A stretch of DNA of 37,472 bases from SZUA-430 sp044375275 (GTDB taxonomy: Bacteria; Pseudomonadota; Alphaproteobacteria; Micropepsales; Micropepsaceae), in contig JBILMZ010000012.1 of NCBI GenBank assembly GCA_044375275.1, positions 1 through 37,472 of the forward strand, read 5' to 3'. Under the pieces are notes generated by a model. The model made no database searches. It saw only the letters and a list, made by a program, of their open reading frames with translations, and was not told where the DNA came from. Below, piece after piece: positions 22,034 through 31,568 of this stretch. Numbering within the stretch: position 1 is the stretch's first letter; the number at the start of each line of letters is the position of its first letter. Both the position numbers and the translations under genes were made by a program.

Positions 22034-23509
22034 ATGCTTTACCATGCTGATACTGCGCGCGGTCAGAAGGCCGTGCGCGCGCAACTTTTGTGCGCGGGAC
22101 TGGTTACTGGCCTGATGGTTTTCGCCACTGTCGGTCGGACGGAAACGCTGGAGGAGGTGCTGGTCAAGACGTACCAGACCAGCCCGGAACTCGCCGCAGA
22201 GCGTGCTGCGACGCGCGCCACGGACGAAGAGATCACGCAAGCCAAGTCCAAATGGATGCCTTCTCTCAATGCCGAGGGGTCGTATGCCATCTCCTCAGCA
22301 AGCGGGGACAGCGGTGGCACGCAGTATGACGTGCGCAGCCGCTCCTGGTCTGCGGACCTCGTGGCCCGCCAACCGCTATTCACCGGTGGGCGCAATGGAG
22401 CCACACGGCGCATCGCAGAAGCACAAGTTTCGGCGCAACGCGCGCGACTGCGTTCCCGGGAGCAGTCTGTCCTGCTTGAAGCAGCTATCGTCTATGCTTC
22501 GATCGTACGAAACGAAGCCGTGCTTGACCTTGCGCGCGAGGACATTGCGATCCTGCAGTCACTGCTCAAGGAGTTCACGGACCGTCATGACGCCAACAAG
22601 GCGACTGACAGCGATGTCGATCAGATTCTTGCGTCACTTGAGGCGGCGCGCGCCGAGTGCCTTGCCTATCACGCGACGCTGCAGAACAGCTGGCGTGCTT
22701 TCGAGCAAGTTGTGGGAGAACCACCAATGCTCATGGAGCCGGCAGAAGCTCTTGGGGCTGTCAGTCCTTGCATTGACGCCCTTGGCCAACGGAAGCGATC
22801 CACCCTGAAGATGCCCGACAAGCTTCCGATGATCCCCGGTACACTGGAGGAAGTTGAAGAGGCTGCGCGCGGAAACGTGCCTGAACTTGACGTCGCGCGC
22901 GCCGAAGAAGCCGCGTCCCGCGGGACCGTGTCCGCTGCCTATGCAGAACTACTGCCAAAAGCAGGCCTGACTGCGTCGATCGGAACCAGCGGCGAAGATG
23001 AGGATCCGCAAGGCTCAGGCCGCGACTCCTCCGTCAGCGCCAGGCTGAGCATCCCGCTTTTCAATGGTGGTGCTGAATGGTCCGAGATCAGGGCTGCACG
23101 CGAACGCGCCAACCAGGCGAAGCTGAAGATCACCAGTGCGCAGCGGCAGATCATGCGCAGCGCGCATGGCGCCTGGTATGATCTCGTTTCCGTCAGGGCC
23201 GTTCGTGCCGTCAACAAGGCGAAGGCCCAAACCGTGTTGCGCGCGTTTGAAGGCCTGCGCAAGGAAATGATGGATCCCAAGCTGCATCGGTCGATCACCG
23301 ACCTGCTCGGGCTACGACAGGCCTATCTGTTCACGCAGATTGCACTCATAGGAAGCAATCGCGAAGAAGCCGTGACCGTGTTCAAGCTGCTGGCAGCCAC
23401 CGGGAGACTGAATGCTTCCGACCTGAAGCTTCCGCTCGAACCGTACAACCCGGACGTCAACCTGAAGCACGCGAACCGCTTCATCGGCGACACGATTCAA
23501 GGGGAATAG
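22034..23509 (+). CDS. TolC-family outer membrane efflux protein
   Basis: This 491-residue protein has a hydrophobic signal segment near residues 17-33. Two OEP (TolC) repeats follow, with ETLEEVLVKTYQTSPELAAERA at the mature start in two overlapping parts, KWMPSLNAEGSYAIS, and VARQPLFTGGRNGATRRIAEA. The second repeat has LLPKAGLTASIG, LSIPLFNGGAEWSEIRAARE and LGLRQAYLFTQIAL. Trimers form the outer-membrane channel for tripartite efflux pumps or type I secretion. GGGGGAG at 22024-22030 supports the ATG at 22034 over the ATG at 22007. No membrane-fusion or inner-membrane pump gene is next to it, so its partners are elsewhere. Confidence 0.9.
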   Translation: MLYHADTARGQKAVRAQLLCAGLVTGLMVFATVGRTETLEEVLVKTYQTSPELAAERAATRATDEEITQAKSKWMPSLNAEGSYAISSASGDSGGTQYDVRSRSWSADLVARQPLFTGGRNGATRRIAEAQVSAQRARLRSREQSVLLEAAIVYASIVRNEAVLDLAREDIAILQSLLKEFTDRHDANKATDSDVDQILASLEAARAECLAYHATLQNSWRAFEQVVGEPPMLMEPAEALGAVSPCIDALGQRKRSTLKMPDKLPMIPGTLEEVEEAARGNVPELDVARAEEAASRGTVSAAYAELLPKAGLTASIGTSGEDEDPQGSGRDSSVSARLSIPLFNGGAEWSEIRAARERANQAKLKITSAQRQIMRSAHGAWYDLVSVRAVRAVNKAKAQTVLRAFEGLRKEMMDPKLHRSITDLLGLRQAYLFTQIALIGSNREEAVTVFKLLAATGRLNASDLKLPLEPYNPDVNLKHANRFIGDTIQGE

Positions 23510-23609
23510 GCGGACGGCGCGGTCGGCCCCTCTCAGGGAAAAGTGGGGCGATCAAGCGCAGATTGCTGATCGACCCTCCTGAAGAACGTGGCACCGACGG
23601 GTTGGCTGT

Positions 23610-25652
23610 CTAGCCGGTGAAGATGCTGAGCGGGTGGAAGTTCCACTGGATGCAGAAGGCCAGGAAAGCCAGAACCGCCAGCGTCAGAACGATGTAACCT
23701 GCCTGCGCGAGACGGGCACGCGGACCTGCACCAAATCCCGTGACGCTCCAGACAATCATGGGTACCGCAAGGACACCCACGATGACTGGCACTGTCAGGA
23801 GGATCATCAGCATTGGCGAAGGTCCATGCAGGATCGCCAACGGTGCTGAGTCCGACAGCAATGCCACCATGGACACCAGCGTCGAGAGGATCAGTCCTGC
23901 TGCAAGAAAGCCGGTCATCCTCGGTCCAAAGGTGATGACGGCCTGTGGCTCTCCGAACAAGTGGCGGCTCAGGAAGCCGTTCGCCCATCCCCACATCGTC
24001 ATGATGCAGATTGCGACGATCAATGCGAGGGCGACGGACCACAGGGACCATATGCCAAGTCCTGTCACGCGATCATAGGCTGTCGTATCAATCATGAAAC
24101 GCGCGGGCTCCCCCGCGCCCGTGGGACGCCAGGCCGCTTTCCACTGGTGCTCAGCGTTCATCCATGTACCGTTTTCCTGCGGCACGAAGAGCAGAGCATG
24201 CTCCCGCCCTGGCAGGCGTACTTTCAATGCGCCCCCAGGGACAGCGTCAACCGAGACTTCCGAGGCTGCAGCTGCGAGGACAGTGAAGTCCGACCTTGCG
24301 CGCCGCACGGTCATGTACGTCCCCTCGGCCGCCTGCGCGCGCTGGTCAGCGTCAGGCCACTGCGCGGCCTGGACCGCGGATATGCGTGGCCAGAGCGCAT
24401 TAAACAGGCCGTCGCGGATGGCCTGGCTTGTCGTGAAACTGCACTCTGCATTGGTCACCACAAAGAACCCGCTCCTGCTTTCAGGGTGAAGCACGAGCTG
24501 GGCGCAGAAGCCGTTCCAGGCACCGTCATGACCGATCCAGGTGATGCCATTGCGGGTTCCAGTGGCAAATCCATAGGCCCAACCATCAAGGCCGTCGGCA
24601 TTGGCGAAGTGCCTTGCCTGCATGCGCTCAACCAGCGTCTCCGACAGGATCTGTTGCCCCTCGGGGGTCGCACCCCTGCTCAGATTCATCAGCATGAACT
24701 TCGACATGTCTGCAGCCGTCGTGATCAGGTCGCCAGCCGGGCCCACGCGCACCTGATCCAGCTGTCCACGACGGAAACCGCCTTCTTCTCCTGCGGGGAA
24801 ATACGGCACCGCTATCGTCGCGGGGATCGGATAGGGAATGCCGAAACTGGATGATGTCATGCCAAGCGGCGCGAGCATGTGCGTTGCGACATGGGCCGCG
24901 AACTCCTCGCCTGTCACGGCCTCGACCACCTGCCCCGCCACGCCGATTCCGTAGTTCGAATAGGCGATGACATTGTTGGGCGGCAGCACGCGGGGCGGCA
25001 AGGCGCGCGACAGATGCTGTGACAACGGCTCGGCCGGCGCACTCAGGGGCGCCGCCATGCCGCGATAGCGATCATCAAAACCCGCTGTGTGCGTGAGAAG
25101 GTTCGCGAGCGTGACGGGTTCGGGAAAATTCGTGCCGACCTTGAAGGAAGACAGGTAGGTGTTGACGTCAGCATTCAGGTCCACCTTGCCCTGCTCCACC
25201 GCCTGCATGACGGCGGTTGCCGTGAAGAGCTTTGAAACTGACGCGACCCTGAAGCGCGTCACATCGGGATCTACGGCTGTCCCCGCGCGAATGTCGGCCA
25301 GTCCGTAACCTGCCTTGTGCACGACAGCACCGTCCTGGATGATGACCACCGCCGCTCCAGGCAACTGACCGCTGCCGACAAGGCCAGCAAAGAGGCCGTT
25401 GGCATATGACTGGATCGATGACGTCGGTTGAGCTTCGGGCGGGACCGCGGCCTCGGTTGTCGTCGGGCTAGCCTCTGCGGGCGCGGGGTCGACGCCAAAC
25501 GGCACGCGCTTGCGCTCGAGTGGTCCGGTTTCTTCTGACGGCGGCGCGCCGAGCGCAGGCTCCCCAAAGCCGCTATCGGCAGGTTGGGCCGAGGCCGTGC
25601 CCAAAGCCAACAGCAGCAGGACGATGGCGGAGTACAGCCGGTTGAAGTTCAT
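23610..25652 (-). CDS. Class C beta-lactamase-family serine hydrolase with four-helix membrane tail
   Basis: This 680-residue protein has a signal peptide (residues 1-22) and a Pro/Ala-rich linker to about 75. The beta-lactamase-like domain carries Ser138-x-x-Lys141 (RVASVSKLFT), Tyr231-Ser-Asn233 (YSNYG) and His375-Asp-Gly (GHDGAWNG) in place of KTG. A C-terminal region from about 560 has four membrane helices, among them SLWSVALALIVAICIMTMW and FLAAGLILSTLVSMVALL. HDG instead of KTG points to an esterase, peptidase or penicillin-binding-like role rather than a true beta-lactamase. The ATG at 25652 precedes the signal peptide. The frame is open further upstream, but without support. Confidence 0.87.
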   Translation of the reverse strand: MNFNRLYSAIVLLLLALGTASAQPADSGFGEPALGAPPSEETGPLERKRVPFGVDPAPAEASPTTTEAAVPPEAQPTSSIQSYANGLFAGLVGSGQLPGAAVVIIQDGAVVHKAGYGLADIRAGTAVDPDVTRFRVASVSKLFTATAVMQAVEQGKVDLNADVNTYLSSFKVGTNFPEPVTLANLLTHTAGFDDRYRGMAAPLSAPAEPLSQHLSRALPPRVLPPNNVIAYSNYGIGVAGQVVEAVTGEEFAAHVATHMLAPLGMTSSSFGIPYPIPATIAVPYFPAGEEGGFRRGQLDQVRVGPAGDLITTAADMSKFMLMNLSRGATPEGQQILSETLVERMQARHFANADGLDGWAYGFATGTRNGITWIGHDGAWNGFCAQLVLHPESRSGFFVVTNAECSFTTSQAIRDGLFNALWPRISAVQAAQWPDADQRAQAAEGTYMTVRRARSDFTVLAAAASEVSVDAVPGGALKVRLPGREHALLFVPQENGTWMNAEHQWKAAWRPTGAGEPARFMIDTTAYDRVTGLGIWSLWSVALALIVAICIMTMWGWANGFLSRHLFGEPQAVITFGPRMTGFLAAGLILSTLVSMVALLSDSAPLAILHGPSPMLMILLTVPVIVGVLAVPMIVWSVTGFGAGPRARLAQAGYIVLTLAVLAFLAFCIQWNFHPLSIFTG

Positions 25653-26042
25653 TCTGGGTTTTGCTTGCTTGAGATCTGAGGCTGAGGGCGAAACTAACGC
25701 TGCGGCGCAGCGGTTTCCACAACGCATTTGTTGAGTTAACCACGATCGGGATCGCCTGACAGGCGAAGAGCCTGTGGCGGGCTTGCCGAAGTCTGTGGAA
25801 GAACGATCGGATTGGCTGCGACAGTCCGCTCCACTCCCGGGCATCTCTTCCTATCTTGCCAAACGGAAGCGGCACACTTTGCCTCAAAAAATCCCGCAAA
25901 AACGCCCTTTTCACTGGTGCTTTTTGGCCATTTCTACATCACAAAAGGTTCACTGAAGCATGGTCTACGGTCCGCACTGAGGTGTAGGTGCGCAAAGTAT
26001 CTCGCCCGGTTCCAAGATCACAAAGATCACAAGGGGTCACTC
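25653..26042 (+). other. Intergenic region upstream of pstS
   Basis: A 390-base divergent gap. It holds a pair of 9-base units CACAAAG/CACAAGG at 26019-26034 just before the AAGGGG ribosome binding site of pstS. I find no clear Pho box; CTACATC-ACAA-AAGGTTC near 25934-25951 is at best a degenerate one. No gene is seen. Confidence 0.5.
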
Positions 26043-27011
26043 ATGACTATGAAACTCGGTTTTGCTGCGGCGCTGGCGATGTCTGTCGCTACGACGGCAG
26101 CCATGGCCGCGGATGATTTCGATCCGCGCTACAAGGACTATCAGCCGACGTCAGGCGTGTCGGGTACGCTCAAGTCGGTCGGTTCGGACTCGCTGAACAA
26201 CCTGCTCACGCTCTGGGCAGAAGACTTCAAGAAGATGTATCCGTCGGTCAAGATCGAGATCGAAGGCAAGGGTTCGTCGACGGCTCCGCCGGCGCTGATC
26301 GCCGGTACGGCCCAGTTCGGACCCATGTCGCGCGCCATGCGCCCGCAGGAAATCGATGCATTCGAAGCCAAGTACGGCTACAAGCCCACGCTGATGCGCG
26401 TTGCGGTGGATGCTCTTGCGGTCTACGTCAACAAGGACAATCCAATTCCTTGCTTGTCACTCGGACAGCTTGACGGAATTTTCTCGGTCACGCGCAACTC
26501 GGGTTCGCCCGACCTCACGAAGTGGGACCAGATCGGCCTGACGGGCGAATACGCTGGCAAGTCGATCTCGCTCTTCGGTCGTAACTCGGCCTCGGGCACC
26601 TATGGCTACTTCAAGGAAGTTGCCATGCTGAACGGCGACTACAAGGCCACCGTCAAGGAACAGCCGGGTTCGTCCGCCGTTGTTCAGGGCATTGCTTCCG
26701 ACAAGTTCGCCATGGGCTACTCGGGCATCGGCTACAAGACCGCTGACGTCCGCGCCATTCCGGTCAGCGGCCGCGATGGAACGTGCTACGAGCCGAACAA
26801 GGCCAACGCCTATTCCGGCAAGTATCCCATCGCCCGCTTCATGTACGTTTACATGAACAAGAACCCGTCGACGCCGCTTGAGCCGCTGCGCGCCGAGTTC
26901 GTGAAGTTCCTGTATTCCAAGAGCGGCCAGCTGGGAACAGTCAAGGACGGATACTACCCGATGCCTTACGTGTTTGCCCAGGAAGACCTTGGTCGCCTTG
27001 GCCTGAAGTAA
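26043..27011 (+). CDS. pstS: Phosphate ABC transporter substrate-binding protein PstS
   Basis: This 322-residue periplasmic protein has a signal peptide (KLGFAAALAMSVATTAAMAA, cut near residue 22). PstS ligand-site features follow: GSDSLNNLLTLWAEDFKKMYP in two overlapping parts, GKGSSTAPPALIAGTAQFGPMSR, and FGRNSASGTYGYFKEVAM, where Ser, Thr and Arg bind phosphate. It captures inorganic phosphate for PstC-PstA-PstB. AAGGGG about 8 bases before the ATG at 26043 supports the start and excludes the longer frame from 25812. The 13-bp hairpin after the gene probably keeps PstS expression above that of the permease, as is usual for binding proteins. Confidence 0.93.
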   Translation: MTMKLGFAAALAMSVATTAAMAADDFDPRYKDYQPTSGVSGTLKSVGSDSLNNLLTLWAEDFKKMYPSVKIEIEGKGSSTAPPALIAGTAQFGPMSRAMRPQEIDAFEAKYGYKPTLMRVAVDALAVYVNKDNPIPCLSLGQLDGIFSVTRNSGSPDLTKWDQIGLTGEYAGKSISLFGRNSASGTYGYFKEVAMLNGDYKATVKEQPGSSAVVQGIASDKFAMGYSGIGYKTADVRAIPVSGRDGTCYEPNKANAYSGKYPIARFMYVYMNKNPSTPLEPLRAEFVKFLYSKSGQLGTVKDGYYPMPYVFAQEDLGRLGLK

Positions 27012-27056
27012 GCCCAAGCTTGAGTTAAAGCGGGTCGGTGATACGGCCCGGCAGAA

Positions 27057-27088
27057 TTCTGGCCGCGACTTTCGTGTCGCGGCCAGAA
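27057..27088 (+). terminator. 13-bp hairpin between pstS and pstC
   Basis: TTCTGGCCGCGAC (27057-27069) is perfectly complementary to GTCGCGGCCAGAA (27076-27088) around a 6-base loop. No T-run follows, so I read it as a 3'-end stabiliser or partial terminator. A second, weaker inverted repeat, GAAGTTG/CAACTTC at 27127-27154, lies just before the pstC ribosome binding site. Confidence 0.75.
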
Positions 27089-27170
27089 CATAATCAGGAA
27101 CTTGGGGGCAAGTTCTTTATTAGTTGGAAGTTGTCAGCGTATAGTTGCAACTTCTGGGGGGCACAGTGCG

Positions 27171-29801
27171 ATGACCGATAACGCTGCAAAAGTGGACAAG
27201 GGCGCGCGACCGTCCTCCATATTTTATCAGCGACCGAAGAAGACGAAATCGTCCGTGCTGTTCACGGATTCGTTGGCGGGCTGGGGTATTCGCATCGGTG
27301 GAACATTGGTGATTTTCGCCGTGTTCACAATCATGATCTTCCTTGTCTACGTGGCGTCCCCCCTTCTGGATGACGGACGTGTGGATGGCGTGAAGACGTT
27401 CGCCGTCGAGCCTACGCGTGGCGCCCTGCTGAACACCCACATGGACGAACACCAGACGCTGGTGGTTCGCATGTCCGCCGACGGCAGCACGTCGGGCTTC
27501 CATGCCCCCACCGGCACGCCCATCGAAATTCCCAGTTTCGATTTTGCAGGAGCAACCGCCTCCGCGTTTGCCCGCACGCTGCTGGGTGACGACCTTCTGT
27601 TTGGCTTTCCGGACGGCACCGTCCGCACTGCGCGGATCGACATCCATCCCAAAGTCGTCTCGACCCAGCTTACGCCAACCGGCCTCACGAAACTTGATGA
27701 GCGTGACTCGACCAATGGCCGCGTGATTTACACCAAGATCCCTGAACAGTTCCGCAAGACGGAGCCGTTGATTTCCCTGGACGCCCCCGTTCAAGTTGCG
27801 CCAGCTGGAACCGCGATCGTGCGCGCGGACTTCCGCGTCGGCGGCACCGCAGAAAGGCCCGTGCGAACATTCGTAACCATGGACGCAACAGGAAAAATCC
27901 GCCTGACGGAGGCGTATACTGAAATCAACATGATGACAGGCGTCGGTGACACCCAGCTCACCAATGCCGAGCTGCCGGTGTCAGTTCAGGTTGATGAGGT
28001 CGTGAACCTGTTGCTGAACACACAGGGTAACCGCGTGATCGTGGCGAAGAAGGACGGAACCATCTTCCGGTTCGACACAAGGAACCTCGCCAAGCCGGTT
28101 CTGGCCGAGACTACCCGCGTCCTGCCGAAGGGCGTTGAACTGACATCGATCGTGTACCTCAACGCTGAAAACTCCCTGGTTGTTGGTGCTTCGGACGGAT
28201 CGGTGTCGATCTGGTTTGGTGTCGATACAAAATCGAAAAAGACAACCGACGGCATCGAGATCACAAAGGTCCATGCTGATTTCGGGAAGCAGAAAGCAGC
28301 CATCACCGACATTCGCGTCAGCCAGCGCACCCGCCTGTTCTCTACCGCTGATGCTGCCGGCAACGTCTGGATCCGTCATGGTACGACCGAGCGCACCCTT
28401 CTTGAGCTGCCGGGAACGCCGGATACGACGGGCCTGCAGCAAACCGTTTTTGCCCCGAAAGACGACGGCTTGCTGGGCATCGGAAACAACAACAAGGCCG
28501 CGCTCTGGAAGCTTTATGTTCCACATCCTGAAACGACCCTGCAATCCCTGTTTGGGAAGGTCTGGTACGAAGGGTACACCGAACCTCAGTTCGTCTGGCA
28601 GTCGACCGCCGGAACGGATGCCGCAGAACCAAAGCTTTCTCTCATTCCCCTGATTTTCGGGACATTCAAGGCCGCCATTTATTCACTGATGCTGGCCATT
28701 CCGATTGCCCTGCTTGCAGCGATCTACACGTCAGAGTTCCTCAAGCCAAGAACACGCGCCGTCGTCAAGCCCGTCATGGAACTCATGGCGACCCTTCCAT
28801 CTGTCGTCGTCGGGTTCGTGGCCGCCCTCGTGCTGTCGCCCATCGTGGAGAACTGGATCGCTGCCATCGTGATCGCGTTCGCCATCGTGCCGTTGACCGT
28901 CATCTCGGCGTCTTTCGCCTGGCAGCTGCTGCCGGCAAGGGTTGCCATCATGCTTGATGGCATTCCCAAGCTGATTGCGTTCCTCCTGGCCATTGTGGCT
29001 GCGGTCTGGTTGAGCATTCTTTCCGGCCCTCTGATTGAGACGGTTTTCTTTGGCGGGGACTTCAAGAAGTGGACCAGCGGCGAGGGTTCAGGGCAGCCTT
29101 TCCTCGTGCTAATGCTCATGCCCCTCGCCTTCCTGACCGCCATATTGATCACCCGCCCCGTATTCAATTCAAATTACCGCGCCCGCTTGCGGGAAATGGG
29201 AGCGTTTGCAGCTGGAGTCCAGGAGTTGGTGGGCTGGGCTGCGCTTGTTGTACTGGCAATTCTGATTGCACTTGGGCTCTCCCTGATTCTCTCGCAGATC
29301 GGCCTGGATGCACGTGGCGGCATGGTGGACACCTATGTCCAGCGCAATGCCCTGGTGGTTGCCTTTGCAATTGCCTTTGCTGAAATTCCAATCATCTACA
29401 CGATCTCTGAAGATGCGTTGAACTCCGTGCCGTCCTACCTGCGCTCGGGCTCGCTTGCATGCGGTGCATCCAAGTGGCAGACCGCTTCACGGATCGTGCT
29501 GCCGACTGCCGCTTCCGGAATTTTTTCGGCCATCATGATTGCACTTGGCCGCGCCGTTGGTGAAACCATGATCGTGGTCATGGCCACAGGCAACACGCCG
29601 GTCATGGACATCAACCTGTTCAACGGACTGCGAACGCTTTCCGCGAACATCAATGTTGAACTCCCGGAGGCCGTCAGGGACTCGACCCTCTACAGAACAC
29701 TGTTCCTATGTGCGCTCGTGCTCTTTGCAATGACATTCGTGATCAACACGATCGCGGAAGTCGTGAGGCAGCGTTACCGCAAGCGGTCGGCGCAATTGTG
29801 A
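27171..29801 (+). CDS. pstC: Phosphate ABC transporter permease PstC with large extra periplasmic domain
   Basis: This 876-residue protein is about twice to three times the normal PstC length. After TM1 (about 41-63), residues 65-488 form a large beta-rich periplasmic part with repeated blade-like units, such as NRVIVAKKDGTIFRFDTR, ENSLVVGASDGSVSIWFG and DAAGNVWIRHGT, resembling a beta-propeller. The permease domain (489-876) then follows with about six helices and the coupling loop GSLACGASKWQTASRIVLP typical of PstC. It forms the inner-membrane channel with PstA. GGGGGG about 10 bases before the ATG at 27171 fits the start. Expanded PstC forms exist in some proteobacteria; the role of the extra domain is unknown. 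Confidence 0.92.
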   Translation: MTDNAAKVDKGARPSSIFYQRPKKTKSSVLFTDSLAGWGIRIGGTLVIFAVFTIMIFLVYVASPLLDDGRVDGVKTFAVEPTRGALLNTHMDEHQTLVVRMSADGSTSGFHAPTGTPIEIPSFDFAGATASAFARTLLGDDLLFGFPDGTVRTARIDIHPKVVSTQLTPTGLTKLDERDSTNGRVIYTKIPEQFRKTEPLISLDAPVQVAPAGTAIVRADFRVGGTAERPVRTFVTMDATGKIRLTEAYTEINMMTGVGDTQLTNAELPVSVQVDEVVNLLLNTQGNRVIVAKKDGTIFRFDTRNLAKPVLAETTRVLPKGVELTSIVYLNAENSLVVGASDGSVSIWFGVDTKSKKTTDGIEITKVHADFGKQKAAITDIRVSQRTRLFSTADAAGNVWIRHGTTERTLLELPGTPDTTGLQQTVFAPKDDGLLGIGNNNKAALWKLYVPHPETTLQSLFGKVWYEGYTEPQFVWQSTAGTDAAEPKLSLIPLIFGTFKAAIYSLMLAIPIALLAAIYTSEFLKPRTRAVVKPVMELMATLPSVVVGFVAALVLSPIVENWIAAIVIAFAIVPLTVISASFAWQLLPARVAIMLDGIPKLIAFLLAIVAAVWLSILSGPLIETVFFGGDFKKWTSGEGSGQPFLVLMLMPLAFLTAILITRPVFNSNYRARLREMGAFAAGVQELVGWAALVVLAILIALGLSLILSQIGLDARGGMVDTYVQRNALVVAFAIAFAEIPIIYTISEDALNSVPSYLRSGSLACGASKWQTASRIVLPTAASGIFSAIMIALGRAVGETMIVVMATGNTPVMDINLFNGLRTLSANINVELPEAVRDSTLYRTLFLCALVLFAMTFVINTIAEVVRQRYRKRSAQL

Positions 29802-29816
29802 CGATGGTGATGTGAC

Positions 29817-31550
29817 ATGACAAACGAAACACTGCACGCCTCATCAACGCCCGCACCAACTGCCCCTGCCGTCCGGCGGCGCATCGGCAGCGACCTCTCA
29901 GCCCGCGGTGAACCCTATGTCTGGGTGATGGGTGCCGCGCTCGTCGGTGGCCTTGGCATGATCCTGGGTCTGCTTGGCTACATTCTGGTCGTGGGTGCCC
30001 TCACTTTCTGGCCTGTCCCCGTTGAAACGGTAACAACCCTTGATGGCAAAACCGTCGCGGGGGAAGTGTTTCGTTCAGAGTCCTATCGTGTTCCCGAAGG
30101 CATCCTGAAAACCCTGCCCCCAGACGTGCAGCAACAGATCAAGAATGACCTGGGAATGGCTGAACGCACCCTTTTCAGGGTCGGCAACTTCGATCTTTTC
30201 GGAGAGGACTTCGTCTGGATATCGGACTACGAGCGCAAGACGACGACGCTCGACCGCAACATGTTCTTTGTCGAGCGGCTTGAATGGGGTCCGTTCGTCG
30301 GACGGGTCAAGCAGATCGACATCGCCGGCAGCGTTCTGGAGAACCCGAAGATCTCCAAGGTCAATGCAGAAGTGGCTGCGGGCAGCAAGCGCCGGGAAGC
30401 CATCACTGTCATTGAAACGGGCGAGATCAACGACATCAATCATGCCCTGGAAGAGCTCAGGCTTGATATCCGGCGCGCCGAACTGGACTACGGGATCGAC
30501 AGCCAGGAAGCAAAGGACGTTCGCGCCGAGGTTGAAAAGCAGTCGCAGGCCCTCAAAGCCAGTTACAAAATCATCGAAGACAAGGTGATCGGCCTGCGGA
30601 CGCTGGATGAACGCTACACGATCACGCTTGAGGCCATCGACGGCCGCACGAAGACCATTCCGCTGTCCCGCGTGGTGCGCCTTTACCAGGCCAACGTTCT
30701 GACGACCGAGCAGAAATGGGGCATTTACTTTGATCGCTGGGTGGAATTCATCACGGCGCCGCCGCGAGAAGCCAATACCGAAGGCGGTATTGTTCCCGCT
30801 CTGGTCGGCACCTTCACGATGATGGTGCTGCTCAGCCTTGCCGTGGCGCCCTTCGGGATCGTGACCGCGCTGTACCTGCGCGAGTACGCCAAGCAGGGTC
30901 CGCTCGTTTCCTTCATCAGGATCTGTGTCAACAACCTGGCTGGCGTCCCGTCCATCGTCTACGGCGTGTTCGGTCTCGGGTTCTTCTGCTACATCCTCGG
31001 CGGGTCCATCGACCAGATTTTCTATCCCGAGCGTCTTCCGTCCCCGACATTCGGAACCGGAGGCATCCTCTGGGCGTCGCTGACGCTGGCCCTGCTGACC
31101 GTTCCCGTGGTTATCGTTTCTACCGAGGAAGCGCTGGCTGCCGTCCCGCGCTCCATGCGCGAAGGGTCGCTGGCCTGTGGAGCCTCCAAATGGCAGACCA
31201 TCTGGCGCATCGTCCTTCCACGAGCCGCCCCGGGTGTCATGACCGGCCTCATCCTGGCCATGGCGCGTGGCGCCGGCGAGGTGGCACCCCTGATGATCGT
31301 CGGGGTGGTCAAGCTGGCCCCGGAACTGCCCATCGACTTCACGGCGCCCTTCGTACACTTTGATCGCAGCTTCATGCATCTGGGCTTCCACATCTACGAC
31401 GTGGGTTTCCAGTCTCGCAACTCTGAGGCAGGCCGTCCAATGGTCTATGTGACAACGCTGCTGCTCATTGGCCTTATCATTTCATTGAATGCGTTTGCTA
31501 TCGTGGTGCGTGAACGGCTCAAGCGCGCCTATCACGTGGGGTCCTTCTAA
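29817..31550 (+). CDS. pstA: Phosphate ABC transporter permease PstA with extra periplasmic domain
   Basis: This 577-residue protein is longer than the usual PstA of about 280-300 residues. TM1 lies near 36-64. Residues 65-322 form an added periplasmic domain that includes a charged helical segment (NHALEELRLDIRRAELDYG through KSYKIIEDK-like residues), probably a coiled coil. The permease domain from 323 has VPSIVYGVFGLGFF, the EAA-type loop GSLACGASKWQTIWRIVLPR and ARGAGEVAPLMIVG. It pairs with PstC. The gap to pstC is 15 bases and to pstB 18 bases, one operon. Both permeases being enlarged suggests that their extra domains contact each other or PstS. That is inference. Confidence 0.93.
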   Translation: MTNETLHASSTPAPTAPAVRRRIGSDLSARGEPYVWVMGAALVGGLGMILGLLGYILVVGALTFWPVPVETVTTLDGKTVAGEVFRSESYRVPEGILKTLPPDVQQQIKNDLGMAERTLFRVGNFDLFGEDFVWISDYERKTTTLDRNMFFVERLEWGPFVGRVKQIDIAGSVLENPKISKVNAEVAAGSKRREAITVIETGEINDINHALEELRLDIRRAELDYGIDSQEAKDVRAEVEKQSQALKASYKIIEDKVIGLRTLDERYTITLEAIDGRTKTIPLSRVVRLYQANVLTTEQKWGIYFDRWVEFITAPPREANTEGGIVPALVGTFTMMVLLSLAVAPFGIVTALYLREYAKQGPLVSFIRICVNNLAGVPSIVYGVFGLGFFCYILGGSIDQIFYPERLPSPTFGTGGILWASLTLALLTVPVVIVSTEEALAAVPRSMREGSLACGASKWQTIWRIVLPRAAPGVMTGLILAMARGAGEVAPLMIVGVVKLAPELPIDFTAPFVHFDRSFMHLGFHIYDVGFQSRNSEAGRPMVYVTTLLLIGLIISLNAFAIVVRERLKRAYHVGSF

Positions 31551-31568
31551 GGGATTTGGGGTAAGATC

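Noticed and set aside
25934..25951. Possible Pho box upstream of pstS
   Set aside because: The repeats match poorly compared with the ideal site at 34924-34941. I kept it as a comment only.
25812..26042. N-terminal extension of pstS from an upstream start
   Set aside because: The extension is intergenic repeat-like sequence. The signal peptide and ribosome binding site place the start at 26043.
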